This document shows positions 46,687-56,528 of a stretch of 64,000 nt of DNA, piece by piece. The notes under the pieces were generated by a model, which was not told the origin of the DNA, did not search any database, and saw nothing but the letters and a program-made list of their open reading frames with translations. Origin of the DNA: Ligustrum vulgare. Its lineage: Eukaryota; Streptophyta; Magnoliopsida; Lamiales; Oleaceae. The stretch is from positions 60,338,040-60,402,039 of the forward strand of contig OY743176.1 in NCBI GenBank assembly GCA_963555705.1, read 5' to 3'. Position 1 is the first letter of the stretch, and each line of letters starts with the position of its first letter. A program made the translations under genes and the position numbers.

Positions 46687-47328
46687 CTATAGAGAATAGA
46701 TGGTAACATCAAACTCTTCGTTACCATTGTCCCGTTGTCCATTACTAATTCTCAAAGCTGAACTTACGACATTTTTGCCACAATGATCTACCACAATCTT
46801 TTGTCGGGTTGGAATATCACTAAATTCAGAAGGAATCATCTTCAAATAGTAGCAACCTTTCAACACCAATTGTTCAAGTACAGGGAAATGATCCCTTGAG
46901 GAATTACATTCTAGGAAATGTCGGCTGTTTATTTTAAGGAATTTGAGTTTCTGGAACTCATCGTCCTTCGTGTTCCAAACCCTTGTGTCCCAAAACTCTT
47001 CTCCTGACCGTTCTTCCAATTTCAAAATCTCAAGGTTGGACAATGTCCCAATAAATGACAGACTTTCGAGAGATAAATGGGATTTAGAAAGACTAAGCTT
47101 TTTAATATTCTTGGGGAACATACCTGAGTAGCGACTAGAAAACTCAATATAGTTTGTCATTTTCAGTGATTCGAGTTGAGTAAGAAAGTTGAGATTAGCA
47201 ATGTAAGTGTATTCACATTTCAGGCTCCGAAGATTTGGTGAACATTTCAAGATTTTTTCATCTTTCGAATTTGTTAAACATACCAAAGAAAGGGTTTGTA
47301 GACTATTTATTTGGGCGCTCCTGATCTC
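46687..47328 (-). pseudogene. LRR half of a broken NLR resistance gene
   Basis: Open minus-strand frame of about 213 codons with the C-terminal leucine-rich repeats of an R1/late-blight-type NLR: INSLQTLSLV at the start, then LRSLKCEY, LESLKMTNY, IKKLSLSKSHL, LSNLEILKL, LKFLKINSR and LEQLVLKGCYYLKMIP, then a short tail ending at 46,687. The first half of the LRR domain is absent: a stop codon lies at 47,331-47,329 and the homology ends at a perfect hairpin. The NB-ARC half lies upstream at 50,466-52,276 on the same strand. A possible further 3' exon (46,379 to about 46,520, behind a cttataagcag acceptor) is weakly supported. Confidence 0.8.
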
Positions 47329-47333
47329 CTACC

Positions 47334-47365
47334 CGCTGGAGGGTAGGTTATCCTACCCTCCAGCG
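47334..47365. repeat. Perfect 14-bp hairpin at the NLR breakpoint
   Basis: CGCTGGAGGGTAGG, loop TTAT, CCTACCCTCCAGCG. It lies immediately next to the point where LRR homology stops. Two diverged copies of ggctgcagcaagtgctgcag follow at about 47,382-47,400 and 47,480-47,497, separated by an AT-rich taatattgttataat array. Confidence 0.9.
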
Positions 47366-47860
47366 TGAAAATCAAGAGGCTGCAGCAAGTGCTGCAGCCT
47401 TTTGTAATATTATAATAAAAATATTGTTATAATATTGTTATAATATTATTATAATATTATTATAATATTGTTCATTTGGCTGCAGCAAGTGCGGCAGCCT
47501 TTTGTAATATTTTTTTTTTTTAATTTTTCCCTTATTTATTCGTCGTTATCGTTTTTTTTTTATTTTTTTTTTTTTAACGTTACTTGTCGGGAATTTTTTT
47601 TTTTTTGTTTCTGATTTTTTTGACGTTACTTGTTAGTAATTTTTTGTCTTTCCGAATTTGTTACATCGTCTTTACAATTTTTTTCTTGAAAAAAATAAGA
47701 ACCTAATTTCAAAAATCAAATCTAATATAAAGATAGAAAACTTGTATTATAATATCAGTTCAACTTATTTAAAAAAAAAAAAAAAACATCATCATGTTAT
47801 AACGTAAAATACATCATCAATTTGACAATAATTAAAACTCTACCATTGAATAACATTAAA

Positions 47861-50204
47861 TTAATTATCACTTAAATCGTAATTGTCTTCACCGTCCTCG
47901 TCGTTACCCGCGAACTCATAATTTTGAAATTCTGTCATTTTTGTGTGTCTGTTGTGAAATTGCGGGTAGTATGTGTTTTGTTCGACGTTCATCGTATTTC
48001 TGTTGTGCAATAAACATGTGTCAATATCGTTATATGAATATTAACGAGTGAAGAAAAAATACGTATTTAATTGGAAAGAAAGGATACCTTGAAATAAATT
48101 GTGGACATGTTCTTCTATCATGGCCTGTTCTGGAGCAGTGACCACATTGTCGTTGTGATTGGGTCATACCCTTCTCCTTGGCAGATTTCAAGCATTTTCC
48201 ACATCCTTTAGCCCTTATGGGTTGTGGATCCATTATTGTACCAGTGATGTCTTGAGACCTCCCCCTAGCCTCAAAGCGTGGTGGGATGCTCCCCTCACCC
48301 TCGTTATTCTCCCTGACCGTCATTTTCATTTCTCTCATTCCTTTAAGTACGTGATTGCTTGAAATTTGCGTTAATGACGCCTCCTCGATTAGGTCATTAG
48401 ACTCACGTCTCAAAGTGCGAAGTCGTGAAGCAACTGAGACTTCCTCAGTGAATGTCTCTACGGGGTCAAACACTGGATTCGCTTTTACATTCTTGGTCCA
48501 CCTGGGCATAACGTACATTTGAGGCAGAAGCATTATATCTGTTTTGCTCAATAGGCGAAGAATGTGACGACACGGGTAGCCCGCAAACTCGAACAACATG
48601 CAACTACAGGTCATGAATTCCATTTGAGGATGGTAAACAACGTCTCTTTGACGATCGTAATCCCCACCTGACGTTTTACGTTGCACTGCATAAACCTTCA
48701 TGTGTTCGTTGCTTGATCTCCTCATTGTAGCGTAGTGAGTACTTTCAATGAGTTCTTCCAGGAAGAGTCGGAAAACTGCTTTCGTATAGACCTGGGACAT
48801 TTGCACTTCCATATCGACCCCTGTAATCATTCGTGGCCGTTTATACAAATCTGTATGAGTTGCCATTAGTTCCTCATGCCTTTGGTGATCAACCGCTCCC
48901 GCAAATCTAGAAATAAAATCCATCAACCCATTTCGCCTATCCACATAACGCTTAAAGAAAGCGTGGTTACTCTCGATACGTTGACTGCTGTACATTCCCG
49001 CTGCAAATATGTGTTTCACATAAGCCGGCACCCATTTATGTCTAATTTCATAAATAGTTGGTAACCACTCATTGGAACCCAAACTGGTGTTATGCATAAG
49101 AACTTCCCAACGTTGCTCGAACTCCTGTGCCGTCTCGGAATGCCAAATGATGTGCTTCAAGTCCCCACCATGCGCATTGTAAATAACCGGTCCCCACAAA
49201 CAGAGTCGATGGAATGACGTTGGGAAGATATTTCTGACCGCTCGACCAATAGCTTGATCCTGATCAGTAATAATTACTCTAGGGGCTACATGTGTTGGCA
49301 TCGCCTTCACGAACTCTGAAAATAACCACTCGAACGACTCAATCCTCTCGTCGCTTAGAAACCCGCATCCAAATAATATTGTTTGACGGTGGTGATTGAC
49401 TCCAACAAAAGGAGCAAAAATCATTGAGTACTTGTTTGTGTTGTAGGTAGTATCAAACACAACAGCATCACCGAAAAATGCGTAGTTGTTTCTCGAAATA
49501 GAATCTGCCCAAAAACAACGTGTGAAAACACCATTTTCAAGCTCATGCGAAAAATAAAAATTATCATCCCTTCGTTTTTCATGCTCCATATGTTGTACGA
49601 AAGACTCCGCATCACGTCCAATAAGTTCCATGCGCTGATCTCTTTGATGATTTCTTAAATCTCTGTCGGTGTGACCCACAGATGATGGACCACCTGACTC
49701 GATCTCAAATAAACGCATCTGCTGCCAAGTCGGAATATTTGCTTGAGTAAACTGTTCGGACAATGATTTTTTTGAAGCAGAGACACTACGATGGGAGCGT
49801 AGCAAGTGAACTTTGCTCGGTGTAGTGAGAGGATGATTGTGATGTTGAACAAAATGACTAACTTGCCAAGTATCACCCAAACGATTTACGACTGACATCT
49901 TAGCCTCACACTCACACCGTGTGTGGTCTCGACTGCGTTCTCCGGACCTCTGTTTGGAGTACTTTATTTCGTTCTGGTACTTTTCATCTGTTTTTCCCTC
50001 CTTCGAACATGTGAAAACCTTCCAGTAAAGTTCATTAGTGTCTTTTCTTCGCTTCGAATTATGAATACGAATGTTGAAACCCGCCTCCTTCGCATAAGCG
50101 TTGTAAAATTTTTTAGCATCTTCTGCTGATTCGAATTCTTGGCCAACAATGGGAATAAAAATCTCGGATACTTGAGGCACAAATATATTATCATTCATTT
50201 CCAT
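47861..50204 (-). CDS. FAR1/FHY3-related protein (MULE-type), two coding exons
   Basis: Predicted 751 residues from exons 50,204-48,088 and 47,999-47,861, with a GT-AG intron of 88 bp and phase-consistent join. The start at 50,204 (MEMNDN) follows an apparent 5'-UTR intron (50,298-50,207). Domains: FAR1 zinc-finger DNA-binding region at about 30-125 (Cys66, Cys97, Cys99, His122/124); MULE transposase core with candidate D251, D314 and E411; SWIM finger C533-x-C535-x9-C545-x-H547; CCHC knuckle C687/C690/H695/C700; acidic C-terminus. FAR1 relatives are either light-signalling transcription factors derived from Mutator-like transposases or still-mobile transposases. The usual FAR1 tryptophan-histidine motif after CLW is replaced here by GPVIYNAHGG. 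No terminal inverted repeats were found. The frame is intact, and it sits between the halves of a dead NLR gene. Confidence 0.85.
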
Positions 50205-50465
50205 CACTGTATTTATATATGAAAATAAATTAGAAAAAATCATATTTGAAATTAAAATATTTGACAAAATTAAATATAAAAAAAATTAAACAACTTACCC
50301 AACTCAAATATGTAGTAATCTTCAAAAAATTATATAATTGGCAACAGTGTTGACATAATTACCACAAAACATCCATTGTTAGTTAACTTTAACTAAATTA
50401 ATAAAGAAAAGGTAAAACAAGAATTAAAAATAAATAAATAAATAAATAAAAGCTTGTTAATTAAC
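50205..50465. promoter_or_regulatory. 5' UTR intron and leader of the FAR1-like gene
   Basis: On the minus strand GG|GTAAGTTG (donor at 50,298) and atacag|TGATGG (acceptor ending at 50,207) define a 92-bp intron just upstream of the start codon. Upstream of it, DNA up to 50,465 is AT-rich with a (taaa)n run near 50,430-50,450; no clear TATA box was chosen. Confidence 0.5.
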
Positions 50466-52276
50466 TTACTGTTGAAACATGAATTTTTCTTCTTCAGCTA
50501 TTTTCCAGCACATTTCGAGTATTAGATCGTGGAGAGTACATGCTTTTACTCCATTGTCGGATCTTTTACGGGAAACTTGCAGCAGGCTCCTGTTAATTAG
50601 TTCAATGAGATACTCCTCTGCTACATCCTCCAAGGTCTTGTGCCCCTTTTTCTCTATAAAACCTTCGGCAATCCATAGTAGTAATAGCTTCCGCATTGGA
50701 ATTTCCTCGTCTTCCTCGAATGCAATAAGATAGAGGAAACATGGCTGCAAATGACTAGGTAAATTCGTGTAACTAAGTTTCAATATGGAAAGATAGTCGT
50801 CGACCTTTCCGGTTATGTAAGAACTCATGCTTGTTGCAACTCATTCCCATGAGCTTATCTTCTCCTCCATATTTGCAAGAACTGAAGCTATTACCACTAC
50901 TAGAAGTGGTAATCCATGACATTTTGTTGCAATTTTCTTTCCAATAACTTGCAGTTTTTGAGGGCAACCTTTATTTTTGAACACCTTCTGCTCCAGCAAA
51001 TCCCAACATTCACGTGGTGACAGGAGAGGAGGTTCAATGAGAACATGTGCAATTTCAGATGCCATATTTTTCAGTCGACTGGTGAACAATACTCTGCTTC
51101 CATTTCTGTCATCTGGAAATAACATTTTCAAATAATCCCACGCTTCTTTATCCCATAGGTCATCCATAACAATGAGGTATCTAAAACCCTTTAAACTTTT
51201 GTAAAGACGTTCGGCCAACATATCATCTTCCATTTCCAAAATTTCGTCTCCATTAAGGTTACTTGTGGTGCTCAAAATGTCGATCAACAACTTTCTCTTT
51301 TTATAAGATTGAGAAACAACACACCAAGAAAGCTTATGAAAATGGTACCGAACTCTGGAGTCGTCGTATACTTTCTTCGCTAAAGTTGTTTTGCCAAGTC
51401 CAGGCATCCCAACGATGGAAGTAATCTGGCAATATTTTGGTCCTCCAAGAATCTGGCCTACAATTTGTGTTGCCAGGTTCTCGAAACCCACAACAACCTC
51501 GTCTACAATGGGAATGCTTTTATCTTGAGATGATACTTCACTTGGACTTTCTGCGACTTGTAGGCTTCCAATTCCTGAACACAGCTTCTTCGAGCCTGCA
51601 ATAGCAATGCAGTGATCTTCCATCTTCGCTTTCACTGTCTCAATCCTTTGTAGCAGAACAGAGAGAGCCAGATCCATTTGCGTCACGGTAACAAGGTCTG
51701 TGGTGAAAAAGAATGAATGCAAGAATAATCCTGCTTCGTTGGATACAACTTCAGTCTCTGACAATATATTCTTGTTCTGTTCTTTCTCGTTGCAACGTAT
51801 TGTATCAACAATAAAAATGAGCAGAAATTTAATCTCGTTTAGAAGAACTTTGACTTGATTGCTCACAATAACGCTGGAATCCGTTCTGCAGTTAAGTAAT
51901 TCTCCTGTAGTTTCAACAAGAAAGCCGATAAATCTCGTCAAAACATTGGTGCGATGCTTTTGAACTTTGAAGAACTCACTAATCCGTGGCATTAAAGAAG
52001 TAATTTTTTTTTAAGAACTTTTTGTAATGTTCAGTCTCTCCATCTTTTATGCAATTGACAGCTGAATCATTGAGCCGCTTCAATAAATAGCTTTAATCGT
52101 TTGTGCTTGTACTTGTTGTGCAAACTACGTTCTGTGGCGTAGCGGAGAAAGGCTAAAAAGTGTGGCCCGAGCCATTGGAAGCTAGCATTATTTTCACTTC
52201 CATCAAACTTTAAATGTTGTAGATGGAAAAGGATATCTGGGCTTGTCAATAGACGCGACAGATTTTCGTAAGACAT
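50466..52276 (-). pseudogene. CC-NB-ARC half of a broken NLR gene
   Basis: R1/late-blight-type (Rx-like CC) NLR fragment. The N-terminus starts at 52,276 (MSYENLSRLL). The frame breaks near 52,070-52,082 and again at a nine-T/A run at 52,004-52,012. It then reads open from 51,992 to 50,844 with P-loop GMPGLGKTT, kinase-2 YLIVMDDLW, RNBS-B GSRVLFTSR and CHGLPL. An in-frame TGA stands at 50,843-50,841. The same frame continues from 50,840 to 50,466 with the winged-helix region and LHDL (MHD-equivalent) and ends at a TAA overlapping a donor-like CA|GTAAGT. Two frame breaks, one nonsense codon and loss of the downstream LRR start make it non-functional as an intracellular immune receptor. Confidence 0.85.
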
Positions 52277-52737
52277 ATTCACAAAATTGTTTGTTTGGGC
52301 AAAAGAGAGACTGATGAGAGTGAATCAATCATGTGTTGCAATGCTTCAATTTGTATATATTTAATAAACTCATCACATGCATGTTGATTCCCAATGCGCT
52401 TACTTTTTATTCACTTAATGTTTACTAAGTTTGTTTGGAATAAAAAATTTCATAATCAAATTTCATTGATCCACAAAATCTGTTTCCAAAGTTCAATAAG
52501 ATTTTGGTTTCATTTTTTCACTGTATTATTTATATTATATAAAATATTCCTATAGTTTACTTTTGATATTTGGGGCCTTAAATTGATCCTTCTTTACACA
52601 AAATCTGCTTTTGAAGTTCAGTAAGCATTTATTTATCACTTTAGATTGATTACTACTTTATTTAATTTATTGATTATTCATCTAAATTAAATTAATGCAT
52701 AATTTCGCATATTACACATATTCACCATTTCTAGGTG
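52277..52737. other. Upstream flank of the NLR pseudogene
   Basis: AT-rich, no second gene. Any NLR promoter would be here, but no element stands out. Confidence 0.4.
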
Positions 52738-53095
52738 CAATGTTCTAAAATGCGCCAAAATGAGTCACCTAGACGTGACGCGCGGCCCAAACGCGTCGAA
52801 TAAGTGGTATGTGAATAAAAATGCGATCAAACTTTTTTGTTAACCGCCTAGGCTCGTTTAATCTCACCAAATCCTTTTTTTTAATAGGTAAAAAATCTAT
52901 TTTTTTTATAATATAGTAAAAAATCTATTTTTTTATATAAAAAATATATTTAATGCACGTCTTAAAATAATTAAAATAATATTAAAATTACGAAACGTAT
53001 TATGACACTTTATCTTCGCATTGACACGCATAAACTTATAATTCTTGATTTTCGACCACGACGCCTCGCAACGCATTACGTCTTTTAGAACATTG
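52738..53095 (-). mobile_element. hAT-type MITE, second copy
   Basis: Same family as 36,521-36,977 in opposite orientation. Ends CAATGTTCTAAAATGCG and ...TTTTAGAACATTG, exact 8-bp duplication TCTAGGTG at 52,730-52,737 and 53,096-53,103. 358 bp; it lacks the AT microsatellite of the other copy. Confidence 0.93.
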
Positions 53096-53103
53096 TCTAG
53101 GTG

Positions 53104-53740
53104 TAGTTACATAAACAAATGTTGTATAGCAATAGAGCGCTGAATCATCTAGACACTTGAATAGAAGATCCGTGCCTGTGTGCCTGTGTTCGGATTGCTC
53201 TGTTCGGTAAAATGGATTTTTTTTTTTTGGTTTATAATCGCTCCAATTTTCAATACAACTTTTTAACCAAACATTTTTTCTCTTCCAATTTTTAACCCTA
53301 TATCTATCTACCTCAAACTTCACAAAAAACACCCAAAAATGGTTTATACTTGATCCGAACAGAGGCTTCACATGCGGACGTACTTGAACTGCTGCTGGTT
53401 TTTTGATTATTTTGCTTCTCAGTTGCAGCAGATTTTGAACTCTTCCCATTTCCTCTCCTTGTAGATTTTATCGAGATGCGTTCCATTTACTTGTATCAGC
53501 TTTTCCATTAAAAGTAAGTTTTAGGATGTTTTCTTTTAAATTTAATTTTGAATGTTCTGTGTCAAATTAAGGAATTGAAATTATTTGTTGATTTATTTAT
53601 GTTTTCTAGGTGAGATGAAGTGTTAAAAATTAGAGAGAGAAAATGTGAATGGTTAAAAAGTGGTATAAGAAATTGTGTAATTTAAATTTTTGTAATGATG
53701 ACAAATTAAATTGCAAAAGAATACACCCTTAAGCTTTTAA
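53104..53740. other. Non-coding with MITE-like remnants
   Basis: At about 53,194-53,367, gctctgttcgg and ccgaacagaggc form an inverted pair like the Tourist MITEs at 34.9 and 36.1 kb, but without a matching 3-bp duplication. No gene; the minus frame at 53,036-53,449 crosses these elements. Confidence 0.5.
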
Positions 53741-54357
53741 GAACATCTCCAACAGACTCTTTAAAATCAAAATCCTCTTTAATTTAAAGAGCAAGGTCCT
53801 AAAATAACACTCCAGCAGCCTCTTTAAATTAACTTTTAAATTTAGAGAGTGGGTTTGACTCTCCAAATTTGGAGAGTCAAACTCGCTCTCTATTATTAAA
53901 TACATTAGAATATTTCACCTTTCAATACCATCCATTTTCTTTATTAAATATCATGCACAATTATCAACCACATTTTCAACTACCCTTGTATCCACCGTCC
54001 ACGCTATATTCATATGTGTACATATTTGTTCTCTGTGTTTGCAATTTTTCTTCAACATGAAATTTATTTATTTATTTTTTTGGGAAAACTAGCAACGTGA
54101 ATTTTGTAATTGATAGGGATGAAAATCAGTACAATAGCTCAAATGAGAATACTTGACAGGGAAGATGTTTATTTAGAACTAGAGGAATAACAAAATTTGA
54201 GGGAAAAAAAATTAATGCTCTTTGAAAAAAGAAAAATATAGAGAAAAAGATAAAGAGGCTGTTGGAGTAATTTAAAAAAATAGCACTCTAAATTTATACA
54301 TTCTCTATAAAGTGTGAAAAATGCTCTCTAAATATAAAGAATCTGCTGGAGATGCTC
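53741..54357. mobile_element. PIF/Harbinger-type MITE (GAGCATCTC ends)
   Basis: Ends gaacatctccaacagactct and the inverse aatctgctggagatgctc with TAA duplication at 53,738-53,740 and 54,358-54,360. 617 bp. Related by its ends to the element at 32,620-33,373. Confidence 0.88.
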
Positions 54358-54360
54358 TAA

Positions 54361-55063
54361 TATATTCTTCTGTTCAAGGTCAAAATTTTCATACCTAGAG
54401 TTGTAGGGCATAACCCCAGAAGACATCCTTCTAGAAATTCTTAACAGCCTTTTCCTTTTTTGCGACATGCCTTTGATAAAAAGAGAAGTTTAACCTCCAT
54501 AATAAGATGGTTAACAAAAATATGATTAAATCATAGTTACAGAATCCAACACTCTCCAAGTAATTTTTTTGGTGTTATTTTAACAATACGTACTGCCTAA
54601 AAAGATGAAAAGCAGCTAGTTAAGCAATTGCTAGAAATATATATTCCTACTAGAGACTGGAAAGCAATGGATTGGACTGTGTTGGAAGTAGATTACTTTG
54701 GATTAAACTGAATGTATTAAACAAAGTTAGGTGATGAATGATTAAATTTGCTCGATGGTTTTCGTCCCAACATCGTCACCTAGCAAGTTTGTATTGCTAG
54801 TGCAATCTAGTCACACATTTGTGACGTGGCATCTCAGACAGGTTCTACACAGCAAATTAATAAAAATAAAACATTTATTGTTTTAGAACTTGAATGCCCT
54901 GAGCCAGAAAGATAATATTAAAGGTAATGATATTCAGATTTTTTAGTTGGGAAAGATGCAAAAATATAAATTAGACGGAAAAAGTTGAAAGCTATTGAAT
55001 TTGATTTCAGACTAGGGAATACTACAATGTTTGATGCCGACAAATTAAATACAAAAGTAGAGA
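54361..55063. other. Non-coding, with a possible F-box remnant
   Basis: No intact gene. At about 54,411-54,463 the plus strand can be read as ITPEDILLEILNSLF, similar to the start of plant F-box domains, with no open frame around it. Confidence 0.3.
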
Positions 55064-55068
55064 AGTAT

Positions 55069-55959
55069 TGATGTGATCCAGACCACGGATACAAGCCCGC
55101 ACAAAGATCCGTTGAAGATCAGAGGAGGACCGATGACTCGATTGCAGACAAAGAGGGCCAAGGAAGCAATGGACAAGTTAGTTCAAGAAACAATGGCCAA
55201 AAAAATGTTCGTATCATCGAAAGAAGCAAGTTCCATGTTGGGGCCGAGCCAAAACGACGAGTGGATCAACCTCATTCAAGCTGTCGAAGAAGATTGCCAA
55301 ATTTCAGGAATTAAGGCCGTAATTCATAACTCTCACGGCCGTAACCTTGCTTCTGCTGAAAACTGAATTTTTTGAAGAAATAGATTTACGGCCGTAACCA
55401 ATACTCGTCACGGCCGTAACGAAGCCTCGGGTCAAATTGAGAGTTTTCAGAAATTTGGCTTACGGCCGTAAAATTAGTCTCACGGCCGTAACGTTGGAGC
55501 AGAAAGGGCCTTACGGCCGTAATTGGAAGGTTCACGGCCGTAAACAATAATACGCGTGAATTTTAGGAATTTTATTTATTTCCTTATTTTTAGGTATTTG
55601 TTTCCTAGTTTAATTAGAACTCTTAACCTAGATTTTGACCCTATTTATAGGGATGTAATTTTCATTATTCGTAGACTTTAACACACAACTTTGATAATAT
55701 TAATTGAGAGGCTATTTGCTTTCACAACCTTTATTCTTTATCGAATAAAATCCGAACTTGCGAGTTAATCTTGTTTGTTCAAATCTCGGTGAGAATTATT
55801 ATTGTTTGTGATCAAGAGGTCAATATATCCCAGTGATTGTATTGGTTGCTTGGTTCAATTAATTTTAATTGGATCCATAAATCGAGGTTCTTGACGTTCT
55901 TGGGTCGATTTCAATATTTTGTGAGTTGCGTAGCTACAATTGCTACGTGATTTGCATCA
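55069..55959 (+). mobile_element. 5' LTR
   Basis: TGATGTGATCC...TTTGCATCA. It contains the copy of the integrase C-terminal coding tail (55,073-55,366) and four pairs of CGGCCG-centred palindromes. A ctatttatagggatg segment at about 55,640-55,655 could be the TATA region, with U3 to its left. Confidence 0.95.
55311..55543. repeat. Four pairs of TTACGGCCGTAA-type palindromes
   Basis: Pairs at 55,311/55,333, 55,386/55,408, 55,460/55,480 and 55,511/55,532. The first member of each pair is TTACGGCCGTAA (the first site here is TTAAGGCCGTAA, intact in the 3' LTR) and the second is TCACGGCCGTAA. Within-pair distance is 20-22 bp. The 3' LTR repeats the set at about 61,359-61,591, with one site changed to CACGGTTGTAA. 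Confidence 0.93.
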
Positions 55960-55961
55960 TC

Positions 55962-55973
55962 TGGTATCAGAGC
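55962..55973 (+). other. Primer binding site (tRNA-iMet type)
   Basis: TGGTATCAGAGC two bases after the 5' LTR. Confidence 0.93.
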
Positions 55974-56528
55974 TTAGGCTCCAAAAATCAAGGTTATATC
56001 TTTGTTTTTGTTTTCTTGAGTTTCTTATTCTTGTTATTCGTGTTCTTCCAGTTTTTGAGTCTTTAATCCAGAAAAGTATCACAAAAAATTCAATAGTCGT
56101 TATTTCCTTCGTTTGTTATCCAAATTAAATTTCGTTTGTTACGTCTTTCTCGTAGTTGAATTTTCGAGAATAAAAAAAAAAAACGAAAATTCTCAGTCCA
56201 ATTAAAATAGCTGATATTTGATTTCAAGAATTATTTTCTTGAAACAATCTTAGTTTCCATAAAAGTGTCAAGTCCCTTATAAGAGTCAAAATTCAAATCT
56301 CTAAAGGTCTTCTTCAAGTTTTCCAACAAATTCATAAATTCTCACTCTTACTCGATTTGAATTATTCGGGCTTAAACTTGTTTGAGTTCGGGTTCGTTCT
56401 TTAAAGCAATTGGGGAGAAAGTTATTGAGTGGAAAAAGGCAGAGATGTGAGATCAATAGAGGGTAAAAGCCAACTTTGAGTGATACACGAGTGAAATACA
56501 CGTGAGGCATATAATATTTAGTTTTAGG

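Noticed and set aside
48030..48087. Hydrophobic C-terminus of the FAR1-like frame read without splicing
   Set aside because: A GT-AG intron with correct phase replaces it by an acidic tail encoded at 47,861-47,999, which fits the family better.
55073..55366. Independent 97-codon gene
   Set aside because: It is the 5' LTR copy of the integrase C-terminal tail, not a gene of its own.
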